Shown here: positions 1 to 5,119 of the stretch, piece after piece
Position numbering within the stretch: position 1 is the stretch's first letter
Layout: every line of letters begins with the position of its first letter
NCBI GenBank assembly: GCA_027592485.1
Contig: JAQCKL010000373.1
Location: 1 to 5,119, forward strand
Reading direction: 5' to 3'
Origin: Cyanobacteriota bacterium
GTDB lineage: Bacteria; Cyanobacteriota; Cyanobacteriia; Phormidesmidales; Phormidesmidaceae
Length of the DNA: 5,119 nt
Translations under genes and position numbers: made by a program
The notes under the pieces: model-generated
Seen by the model: only the letters and a program-made list of their open reading frames with translations
Database searches by the model: none
What the model was told of the DNA's origin: nothing

Positions 1-799
1 GCACCAAAATAATCCCACCCAGGTTGCTGGTGGTGACCTGCCAGTCAGGGCTCTCCGGGGCCAAGGTCAATGCTAACCGAGTGACCGGTGGGTTTTGAGG
101 AAGCTGAGTCACCTCCCACTTGCTAATGCTGTAGCGATTGATCGGTAGGGCATTAGCCCTTAACAGCAAAGAAATGGAGCTATTTTGAATGTCAATCAGG
201 ATTTGGCGATTATCAGGGCGATCGCCCCGCCGCTCCACGGTGATTTCAGGGGCTTCACCGCGAGTTCGCAGAAAAAAGCCATCGGGGGTGGTCAGCACGG
301 CATCCAGTTGGGTGGCTGCATTGGCGACCCTTTCCCCAGTGACGCTATTGGCCGAACCGCCACTGCTGGGACTAGCAGTCGGGCCAGCACTGTCAGCGGG
401 CAGTCTTTCGGGGGTGGGCAACTGCACCATCCACTGGTTAGCGGTGATGCCCCGCACCGAGACTTGCTGAGGATCAACGGTATAGCCCTGGTTCAGCTCA
501 ATCACGAGACGAGTGGTTTGAGACTCAAACTGCCCCACTCGCACTTCGCGCACCGCGCCGCCCACCCGTTGGTTAGCGGTTGGGCGGCCAAGGGTAGTCC
601 CCGGCAAGTCAATCACAACTCGGGTGGGATTGAAAATTAACTGTGCTCTGGGTTGAACGGCACTATCGGTGGTAAATACCAGTCGATTTTGGTCGGCATC
701 AAACCACCAAGACTGGAGCTGGGCTGCCGCTGCTGGCAGCGTAATCATCAGGGCGCTGGCTGCACCTAGGCCCGCAGGCACTAACCAATTCAGTCGCAA
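1..799 (-). CDS. amiC: N-acetylmuramoyl-L-alanine amidase, AMIN-domain N-terminal part (partial, runs off left edge)
   Basis: This is the first 266 codons of a cell-wall amidase of the cyanobacterial AmiC type. These enzymes cut the amide bond between N-acetylmuramic acid and the stem peptide in the periplasm and act in septum and cell-junction remodelling. Residues 1-26 look like a signal peptide: a short basic start, a hydrophobic stretch, then an Ala-rich cleavage region before QLQSWWFD. An AMIN domain follows at about 27-130, with PRAQLIFNPTRVVIDLPG and VRVGQFESQTTRLVIEL. A Pro/Ser/Gly-rich linker covers about 131-162. A second AMIN-like segment covers about 163-266 (TPDGFFLRTRGEAPEI, LPINRYSISKWEVTQL). 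AMIN domains bind peptidoglycan or the envelope. The zinc amidase_3 domain expected downstream lies outside the window, so catalytic residues cannot be checked. There is no in-frame ATG or GTG near the start. An in-frame TAA lies just upstream, so the frame must open at TTG (799-797), which has a good ribosome site. In-frame GTG at codon 7 and ATG at codon 18 would destroy the signal peptide. Family assignment is by recall of AmiC sequences. Confidence 0.88.
   Translation of the reverse strand, partial: MRLNWLVPAGLGAASALMITLPAAAAQLQSWWFDADQNRLVFTTDSAVQPRAQLIFNPTRVVIDLPGTTLGRPTANQRVGGAVREVRVGQFESQTTRLVIELNQGYTVDPQQVSVRGITANQWMVQLPTPERLPADSAGPTASPSSGGSANSVTGERVANAATQLDAVLTTPDGFFLRTRGEAPEITVERRGDRPDNRQILIDIQNSSISLLLRANALPINRYSISKWEVTQLPQNPPVTRLALTLAPESPDWQVTTSNLGGIILV
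218..225. repeat. HIP1 palindrome (GCGATCGC)
   Basis: The octamer GCGATCGC is the highly iterated palindrome found at very high density in many cyanobacterial genomes. Here it sits inside the amidase coding sequence and is the centre of a longer perfect palindrome, GGGCGATCGCCC (216-227). It is the only full copy I found in the window, so HIP1 density here is modest. It supports the cyanobacterial origin but has no known role in this gene. Confidence 0.8.
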
Positions 800-959
800 T
801 CTGATTATTCTCCCTTTAAGCGCTTAGTGAGGTGACGTTAGAAATAGGGTATCGGTGTCAGATAGTAAGACAATTTCGCCAGTGTCGCACCTCATTCATT
901 GAAAGTCTAGTGTGCCTGGGCTTTGACACAATGGAAATAACCGTTGGATAGCTTTGCCC
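800..959. other. Intergenic region between the divergent amidase gene and the DUF4058 relic
   Basis: No coding frame, RNA gene or strong repeat is visible here. It should contain the amidase promoter (minus strand), but no convincing -35/-10 pair can be picked out. The best minus-strand -10-like hexamer is TACTAT (4 of 6 matches, about 864-869), with only a weak GCGACA upstream at 15-base spacing. On the plus strand a perfect TTGACA lies at 923-928, but the hexamers about 17 bases downstream (TTGGATA region, 944-950) match the -10 consensus poorly. That signal would place a transcript start almost on the relic's ATG. Both promoter readings are weak guesses. Confidence 0.4.
810..815 (-). promoter_or_regulatory. 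Ribosome binding site supporting the TTG start of the amidase
   Basis: Read on the minus strand, AGGGAG stands 10 bases before the TTG at 799-797. The only other codons between the upstream in-frame TAA (about 825-827) and this TTG are GCG, CTT, AAA, GGG, AGA, ATA, ATC and AGA. TTG is therefore the only conventional start codon that keeps the whole signal peptide. The spacing is slightly long but usual for a functional site. Confidence 0.6.
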
Positions 960-1121
960 ATGCCTTCTCCCTTACCTGGTATGGATCCCTACCTAGAGCA
1001 ACAGGCGCTGATCGGCTTTGGATGGAAACGGTACGGGCGATCTCAGTCCCTGATGCAAAACCTGACCGCCAAACTCGCATCTAGCCGCAATTGGTTCGCC
1101 GCAGGTTGGTTTGAAGGATGA
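960..1121 (+). pseudogene. Truncated DUF4058-family remnant (53 codons)
   Basis: The frame opens ATG at 960 and reads MPSPLPGMDPYLEQQ. This is the characteristic first 13 to 15 residues of DUF4058 proteins (family pattern MPSPFPGMDPYLE), a family of unknown function common and often multicopy in cyanobacteria. DUF4058 proteins are normally a few hundred residues long. Here the similarity stops after about residue 15, and the frame runs on to a TGA at 1119-1121 with residues (RYGRSQSLMQNLTAKLASS and so on) that I cannot relate to the family. I see no rescue in the other two plus-strand frames, so a simple frameshift does not explain it. A large internal deletion or a recombination joining the 5' end to unrelated sequence fits better. 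It might be translated as a short peptide: a GGATA lies 10 to 14 bases before the ATG. I consider it a relic. Its 3' end is uncertain. Confidence 0.6.
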
Positions 1122-1149
1122 AACCTAACTGAGAGGGCTATAGCTTTTC

Positions 1150-2079
1150 ATGCAATATGCATATTATGTCTGGGGGTTGGCAAGAGAAAAGTCTGCCCAG
1201 ATCGGGCAGCTGGTCGATGCACAGCAGGGCTGGTGGGGAGAGCATGATCTGCTGAGATGTCCAGTTTGTGAGGATCGTGTCTTTTTTAAGGAAGGGTTCG
1301 AGAGGACCTCTCACTTTTCCCATTACGACAACAAAACATCAAAGTGCTGTGCATTGAGGGTAGAGCAAGCGCTAGGTGGTGGCGGCACGTTCCATAAGTG
1401 GTTTCAGAGTAAGGGGCAAAGTCGCGAAGAGATGGGGCAATGGGTATGGGGGCGGATAGAAAAAGTGGCCCATGCCTTAGGTGTTGATGCCGCTGAACCC
1501 CTAGAGCGATATGAAGTAATCGCTCTGAATGAGGAGATCTACGAAGCAGAAAAGCTTTACGGCTATTGGAATAAGAGTAAAGACTCTGCTGGTTTACCTT
1601 GCCCTATGGTTATCCATAAATGGGCACGAAAGTACAGCAGCACGGGGGGAGTGATCGATTACGGCTCAACAAGTTGGCTGGATTATGTTAGGTTGTCCAA
1701 GTGGGCGAAGCAATACAGCCACAACTATCAATTGATAGAAAGGCTGGGTAAATCTGTTAAAGGGGCCGCTGATTGGGGACGGCAGATCAATATTGCGTAC
1801 AGTCTTTATTCCTATATTGGGCTACCCCACAATCAGGAGATTCTGCTCTCTAAGGTGATGACCGCGTCCTTCGAGATCGCGCTTGATGTGGTGTTTCCGG
1901 GAGATAGGCATCAACTTGCGCCGCCAGGAATGAGGATCCCCGTTCTCTGTTCAGAGGTATTTCACCCAGGGGTGATCCGGCAGTTGACCCTAGCGATAGC
2001 TCAGTTATTACTCCTTGGTGTTGATTGGTATAGGGAGTATCTGATCGCTATACATGCTAACCAAACCAATTCTGAATAA
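1150..2079 (+). CDS. Hypothetical protein with CoiA-like CPxC...HxxH N-terminal module
   Basis: This 309-residue protein is not one I recognise. Near the N-terminus it has C37-P-V-C40, then V44, K47, G49, and H55-F-S-H58, followed by C66-C67. The pattern CPxC-(x)3-V-x2-K-x-G-x5-HFxH resembles the zinc-ribbon-like N-terminal domain of competence CoiA-like proteins and suggests metal binding by C37, C40, H55 and H58. After a Gly tract (76-79) comes HKWFQSKGQSREEMGQWVWG and then a long segment rich in Trp, Tyr and Lys with no motif I know. I see no clear PD-(D/E)XK nuclease core of the kind CoiA carries. A hydrophobic helix-like stretch lies near the C-terminus (about 277-297). There is no signal peptide, so it is probably cytoplasmic. 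The start is ATG at 1150, with GAGAGGG (1131-1137) 12 bases upstream, a little far. A TATAGC (1139-1144) also lies there. It ends 62 bases before the PLD gene, on the same strand. A role in DNA or RNA handling is a guess from the module alone. Confidence 0.72.
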   Translation: MQYAYYVWGLAREKSAQIGQLVDAQQGWWGEHDLLRCPVCEDRVFFKEGFERTSHFSHYDNKTSKCCALRVEQALGGGGTFHKWFQSKGQSREEMGQWVWGRIEKVAHALGVDAAEPLERYEVIALNEEIYEAEKLYGYWNKSKDSAGLPCPMVIHKWARKYSSTGGVIDYGSTSWLDYVRLSKWAKQYSHNYQLIERLGKSVKGAADWGRQINIAYSLYSYIGLPHNQEILLSKVMTASFEIALDVVFPGDRHQLAPPGMRIPVLCSEVFHPGVIRQLTLAIAQLLLLGVDWYREYLIAIHANQTNSE

Positions 2080-2141
2080 AACGGAAATACCCTGAACTTT
2101 CACCTTGTTATAGGATGAAGCTCTAGTCAGGAAGCCGTCAG

Positions 2142-3572
2142 ATGGTGCCATTCTTTCAACAGCAGCGGGATCGGTGGTTGCTAATCCTAGCTGCAGGGCT
2201 ACTGCTGGCCCTGGGCTTCCATCGTTGGCGTTCCCATCAGGCCGTTGCCCCGCTACAGTCACCCCTACCCCAGGACCCCTACATTCAGGTTTACTTCAAC
2301 CACTCCCAAGCCAGCGTCTATACCGATCCTTACCGTCACATCCAGCGTCATGGGGATGATTTAGAACAAATTATTATCGATGCGATCAATCAGGCCCAAA
2401 GCCAGATCGATGTTGCTGTACAGGAAATCAACTTGCCTAGGATTGCCCTCGCCCTCAAAGCTAAAGCTAATGCTGGGGTTACCGTTCGGGTCATTGTCGA
2501 AAATCAATATAACCGGGTATGGCAGCCCTTGGATGCAGCTCGGTTTGACCAGCTCGAAGAGCGCGATAGCAACAAGCACAGTGAGCGCCAACGCCTGATC
2601 GATGCCGACAATAATGGCAAAATCACTGCAACCGAGCTAGATACCGGTGATGCCATTCGAATTTTACAACTGTCAGGCATTCCCTGGCTGGACGATACTG
2701 CCGACGGCTCTAAGGGTAGTGGCCTGATGCACCATAAATTCATGGTGATTGATCAACAACTGGTCTTAGCTGGGTCAGCCAATTGGTCTTTGAGCGGAGT
2801 CCATGGGGATTTTTCAGAACCTGAGAGTCGAGGCAACGCCAACGCGTTGATTGTCCTCAAGAGCCCTGCGGTTGCAACGGCCTTTACCGATGAATTTGCT
2901 CTGATGTGGGGTGATGGCCCTGGGCAGAAGCCGGACAGTCAATTTGGGCTACAAAAACCACAGAGATCGCCCCAAAACCTGACCCTAGGAAGCTCCCAGG
3001 TCACTATCCAGTTCTCCCCCCTATCCGAAACGCAACCCTGGCGTCAAAGTACCAATGGACTGATCAGCCAAACCTTGGCCCAGGCCCGCCAGAGCATTGA
3101 CTTGGCCTTATTTGTCTTTTCTGATCAAGGCATTGCTAATGGACTGGTACCACAGGCGCAAGCCGGTGTCCGTCTATCTGTCTTAGTCGATCCGGACTTT
3201 GTTTACCGCAGCTACAGCGAAGCCCTCGATTTGCTCGGCGTCGCTACCCCAGACCACCGTTGTCGTTTCGAAGCCAATAACTATCCCTGGCCCCAAGGTA
3301 TCTCAACCGTAGGCACACCAATGCTGGCTCCCGGTGATAAACTCCACCATAAATTTGCCCTCATCGATAACCTCACCGTGATTGTGGGCTCCCATAACTG
3401 GAGTGCTGCCGCCAACCACAATAACGATGAGAACTTGCTGATCATTCGTAACCCCATCGTTGCAGCCCACTTTCGCAGAGAAATGGAACGTTTAACCACA
3501 GGAGCCAAGATGGGCATCACCTCTGACCTCCAAGCGGATCTCCAACGACAACGCAAAGTTTGTGGCCTGTGA
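2142..3572 (+). CDS. Phospholipase D-like (two HKD motifs) protein, membrane-anchored, with EF-hand loop
   Basis: This 476-residue phospholipase D superfamily protein has two complete catalytic HxKx4D motifs. The first is H197/K199/D204 (LMHHKFMVID) followed by GSANWS at 211-216. The second is H402/K404/D409 (LHHKFALID) followed by GSHNWS at 416-421. In this superfamily the two motifs form one active site, and a His makes the covalent phospho-intermediate; substrates may be phospholipids or nucleic acids. Residues 12-26 are a hydrophobic helix after a charged start, best read as a signal anchor placing the enzyme on the periplasmic side. Residues 74-120 form the first core strand/helix region, and 305-350 the matching region of the second half. 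An insertion at about 125-185 carries a perfect EF-hand loop (154-165). The segment FTDEFALMWGDGPG (248-261) closes the first half. The start is ATG 2142 with AGGAAG (2129-2134) 7 bases upstream; a TATAGG (2110-2115) is a weak -10 candidate. Whether it is a lipase, nuclease or transferase cannot be told. Superfamily assignment is firm. Confidence 0.9.
   Translation: MVPFFQQQRDRWLLILAAGLLLALGFHRWRSHQAVAPLQSPLPQDPYIQVYFNHSQASVYTDPYRHIQRHGDDLEQIIIDAINQAQSQIDVAVQEINLPRIALALKAKANAGVTVRVIVENQYNRVWQPLDAARFDQLEERDSNKHSERQRLIDADNNGKITATELDTGDAIRILQLSGIPWLDDTADGSKGSGLMHHKFMVIDQQLVLAGSANWSLSGVHGDFSEPESRGNANALIVLKSPAVATAFTDEFALMWGDGPGQKPDSQFGLQKPQRSPQNLTLGSSQVTIQFSPLSETQPWRQSTNGLISQTLAQARQSIDLALFVFSDQGIANGLVPQAQAGVRLSVLVDPDFVYRSYSEALDLLGVATPDHRCRFEANNYPWPQGISTVGTPMLAPGDKLHHKFALIDNLTVIVGSHNWSAAANHNNDENLLIIRNPIVAAHFRREMERLTTGAKMGITSDLQADLQRQRKVCGL
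2601..2636 (+). other. EF-hand calcium-binding loop within the PLD-like protein
   Basis: Codons 154-165 of the PLD-like gene read DADNNGKITATE. This matches the canonical 12-residue EF-hand loop: Asp at positions 1 and 3, Asn at 5, Gly at 6, Ile at 8 and Glu at 12. Residues before it (RQRLI) and after it (LDTGDAIRIL) could form the flanking helices. It lies between the first core strands and the first HKD motif. Calcium binding follows from the motif but is not shown. Confidence 0.8.
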
Positions 3573-3573
3573 C

Positions 3574-3590
3574 TTTGATTGGCAATCAAA
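3574..3590. repeat. Short perfect inverted repeat just after the PLD stop codon
   Basis: TTTGATT-GGC-AATCAAA forms a 7-base-pair stem with a 3-base loop, one base after the TGA of the PLD gene (3570-3572). The stem is AT-rich and is followed on the plus strand by AAGAG rather than a T tract, so it is at best a weak terminator or 3' stabilising hairpin for the PLD transcript. Its right arm overlaps the T-rich tail of the psbC terminator on the other strand. Confidence 0.5.
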
Positions 3591-3620
3591 AGAGACCCCT
3601 ACACAGTTGTGCAGGGGCCT
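3584..3620 (-). terminator. Rho-independent-type terminator of psbC
   Basis: Read on the minus strand, bases 3620-3593 fold into a hairpin of about 12 pairs with a very short loop. The outer stem is AGGCCCCT pairing with AGGGGTCT, and the inner stem is GCACA against TGTGT; two positions are G-U wobbles. The hairpin is followed at 3592-3584 by CTTTTGATT, a modest U-rich run. On the plus strand the same two positions become A-C mismatches and no T run follows. The element therefore suits the psbC transcript, whose stop codon is 42 bases upstream, better than the PLD transcript. Confidence 0.68.
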
Positions 3621-3661
3621 CATCAGCGACTCAATTTAATGGAATTGGGTTATGCCAAAAA

Positions 3662-5041
3662 TTAGTCGAGATCGGTCATTGCTAGAACAGGCTCGGACTC
3701 ACGATCAATGCCCTTCTCGAAGCCAGCACCAGCAGCACGGGCACGGCCCGCATGCCACAAGTGGCCCACCAAGAAAAAGAAGCCAAGGATAAAGTGAGAG
3801 GCCGACAACCACTGACGGGGATTGACAAAGTTCACTGAGTTGATCTCAGTAATAATGCCACCCACAGAGTTGATGGAGGCGTTGGGGGCGTGAGTCATAT
3901 ACTCAGCCGCACGACGCACTTGCCAATCTTGAATATCGTTCTTGAGCTTGTCTAGATCTAGACCGTTGGGTCCACGCAAGGGCTCTAACCAAGGACCTTG
4001 GAAGTCCCAGAAACGCATGGTTTCACCACCAAAGATGATCTCACCGGTGGGGGAGCGCATCAGATATTTACCGAGACCAGTGGGGCCTTGGGCAGAACCA
4101 ATGTTGGCACCCAAGCGTAGGTCACGCACCAAGAAGGTCATGGCCTGAGCCTGAGAGGCCTCAGCGTTGGTAGGACCAAAGAACTCGCTGGGGTAAGCAG
4201 TGTTGTTGAACCACACCATGCAAGAGGCGACAATACCCATTAGGGATAGGGCACCGAGGCTGTAGGACAGGTAAGCTTCACCATTCCAAATCAGCGCCCG
4301 TCGAGCCCAGCCGAAAGGCTTGGTCAAAATATGCCAGATACCACCACCAATACAGATGAGGCCGACCCAAATGTGACCACCGATGATGTCTTCCATGTTG
4401 TTCACACCGACAATCCAGCCGTCGCCCCCAAAGGGAGAGCCGATTAGATAGCCGAAGATCACAGCAGGGTTGAGCGTTGGGTTGGTGATGACACGGACGT
4501 CACCACCACCGGGAGCCCAGGTGTCATAGACGCCACCAAAGAAGGTCGCCTTAAACACTAGCAACAACGCCCCACATCCCAAAAGAATCAGGTGATAACC
4601 AATGATGTTGGTCATCTGATTCTTATCTTTCCAGTCTTGGGAGAAGAAGCTGGAGTATTCTTCCAACGTCTCAGGACCGCGAAGGGCGTGGTACACACCA
4701 CCCAAGCCGAGAACTGCAGAAGAAATGAGGTGCAAAACCCCGACGACGAAATAGGGAAAGGTGTCGATGACTTCACCACCAGGTCCAACGCCCCAACCGA
4801 GGGTCGCGAGGTGGGGAAGCAGAATGAAGCCTTGCTCATACAAGGGCCTCTCAGGCACAAAGTGCGCAACCTCAAACAAGGTCATGGCACCGGCCCAGAA
4901 AACAATCAAACCAGCGTGGGCCACATGGGCACCCAGCAGCTTGCCTGACAGATTGATTAAACGAGCGTTACCAGACCACCAGGCAAACCCAGTAGATTCT
5001 TGGTCGCGCCCAGCCATGTAGGAATTAGAGAGCGTTACCAC
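3662..5041 (-). CDS. psbC: Photosystem II chlorophyll-binding protein CP43
   Basis: CP43 is a core antenna of photosystem II in the thylakoid membrane. It has six transmembrane helices, binds chlorophyll a and beta-carotene, passes excitation to the D1/D2 reaction centre and helps ligate the Mn4CaO5 cluster. The sequence is full length (459 residues from GTG) and highly conserved: RDQESTGFAWW near the N-terminus, NARLINLSGKLLGAHVAHAG in helix 1, many helix His residues, and the large lumenal loop before the last helix with GGETMRFWDF. In that motif the Glu and Arg correspond to CP43 E354 and R357 of the crystal-structure numbering, so both key residues near the Mn cluster are present. It ends with GIDRESEPVLAMTDLD. 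The GTG at 5041-5039 is chosen because it begins VVTLSNS as in other cyanobacterial and plastid psbC, has a Shine-Dalgarno at 9 bases, and places Thr at the conserved mature N-terminus. An in-frame ATG at 5077 would add 12 residues (471 in all) but lacks a visible ribosome site. It is co-transcribed with psbD, whose end it overlaps by 17 bases. Confidence 0.97.
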   Translation of the reverse strand: MVTLSNSYMAGRDQESTGFAWWSGNARLINLSGKLLGAHVAHAGLIVFWAGAMTLFEVAHFVPERPLYEQGFILLPHLATLGWGVGPGGEVIDTFPYFVVGVLHLISSAVLGLGGVYHALRGPETLEEYSSFFSQDWKDKNQMTNIIGYHLILLGCGALLLVFKATFFGGVYDTWAPGGGDVRVITNPTLNPAVIFGYLIGSPFGGDGWIVGVNNMEDIIGGHIWVGLICIGGGIWHILTKPFGWARRALIWNGEAYLSYSLGALSLMGIVASCMVWFNNTAYPSEFFGPTNAEASQAQAMTFLVRDLRLGANIGSAQGPTGLGKYLMRSPTGEIIFGGETMRFWDFQGPWLEPLRGPNGLDLDKLKNDIQDWQVRRAAEYMTHAPNASINSVGGIITEINSVNFVNPRQWLSASHFILGFFFLVGHLWHAGRARAAGAGFEKGIDRESEPVLAMTDLD

Positions 5042-5119
5042 GGGGCAGTACCTCTTCGGGGAATACAAACTGTTCATGGGGCTGGTCAGCAGGTGCCATC
5101 CAAGCCCGGATACCTTCGT
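5025..5119 (-). CDS. psbD: Photosystem II reaction-centre protein D2, C-terminal end (partial, runs off right edge)
   Basis: The last 30 codons plus the TAA (5027-5025) of psbD are present in a frame different from psbC. They read EGIRAWMAPADQPHEQF followed by VFPEEVLPRGNAL, the nearly invariant C-terminus of D2. D2 pairs with D1 in the photosystem II reaction centre and carries the QA site and half of the special-pair environment. None of those residues lies in the window; only the lumenal C-terminal tail is seen. The gene overlaps psbC by 17 bases counted from the psbC GTG, or 53 bases from the upstream ATG, so both are expected on one mRNA with a promoter to the right of the window. Confidence 0.96.
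   Translation of the reverse strand, partial: EGIRAWMAPADQPHEQFVFPEEVLPRGNAL
5051..5057 (-). promoter_or_regulatory. Shine-Dalgarno of psbC, inside the psbD coding sequence
   Basis: On the minus strand GAAGAGG stands 9 bases before the GTG at 5041. In the psbD frame the same bases fall in the codons for the Pro-Glu-Glu-Val segment near the D2 C-terminus. This site favours the GTG start over the ATG at 5077, whose upstream bases (CTGACCAGCCCC) carry no purine-rich match. Confidence 0.75.

Noticed and set aside
185..640. Plus-strand open frames of 151 and 93 codons over the left part of the window
   Set aside because: They lie opposite the amidase frame, have no family resemblance and no ribosome site, and the minus-strand protein is clearly AMIN-domain.
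923..950. Perfect TTGACA with a possible -10 about 17 bases downstream
   Set aside because: The downstream hexamers match TATAAT poorly and the implied start of transcription falls on the relic's ATG. Kept only as a note in the intergenic entry.
2008..2262. 84-codon minus-strand open frame across the gap before the PLD gene
   Set aside because: Mostly antisense to the end of the 309-residue gene and the start of the PLD gene. Its peptide shows no domain and no convincing start signal.
3281..3589. 102-codon minus-strand open frame antisense to the 3' end of the PLD gene
   Set aside because: The plus-strand frame there contains the second HKD motif; the antisense frame shows no recognisable sequence.
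3632..3647. CAATT...AATTG inverted repeat near the psbC stop codon
   Set aside because: Only 5 AT-rich base pairs with a 6-base loop; expected by chance.
4592..4948. 118-codon plus-strand open frame antisense to psbC
   Set aside because: A shadow of the highly conserved psbC reading frame, with no homology I recognise.
1..5119. CRISPR array, tRNA/rRNA genes, insertion sequences, attachment sites or tandem repeats
   Set aside because: No regularly spaced repeats, cloverleaf-like sequence, transposase frame or long direct or inverted repeats were seen on either strand by eye.

Overview
The window comes from a cyanobacterium. It carries the psbD-psbC gene pair of photosystem II, with the conserved overlap and GTG start, together with a cyanobacterial-type AMIN-domain amidase and a HIP1 palindrome (GCGATCGC). 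Base composition looks moderate and fairly even. Genus or species cannot be fixed from this sequence.

Layout. Bases 1-799 (minus strand) hold the N-terminal part of a periplasmic N-acetylmuramoyl-L-alanine amidase (AmiC type). It starts at TTG, and its catalytic domain lies beyond the left edge. Bases 800-1149 form a gap with no intact gene. Inside it, at 960-1121, is a 53-codon reading frame that opens with the hallmark N-terminus of DUF4058 proteins and then loses the family; I read it as a relic. Bases 1150-2079 (plus) encode a 309-residue protein of unknown function with a CPxC...HFSH metal-binding-like module near its N-terminus, reminiscent of CoiA-like proteins. Bases 2142-3572 (plus) encode a membrane-anchored phospholipase D superfamily protein with two complete HKD motifs and a perfect EF-hand calcium-loop consensus inserted in its first half. 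The 89-base gap between the convergent PLD and psbC genes carries a terminator hairpin that pairs properly only in the psbC transcript. Bases 3662-5041 (minus) are psbC (CP43), and 5025-5119 (minus) are the last 30 codons of psbD (D2).

How the genes relate. psbD and psbC form one transcription unit: psbC begins inside the end of psbD, and its Shine-Dalgarno sequence lies within psbD codons. The amidase diverges from the plus-strand genes and acts in cell-wall remodelling. The 309-residue gene and the PLD gene are co-directional, 62 bases apart, but nothing in the sequence ties them functionally. I see no clear new multi-gene system. The items most worth a second look are the EF-hand insertion in the PLD protein, the unassigned zinc-finger-like protein, and the DUF4058 relic.
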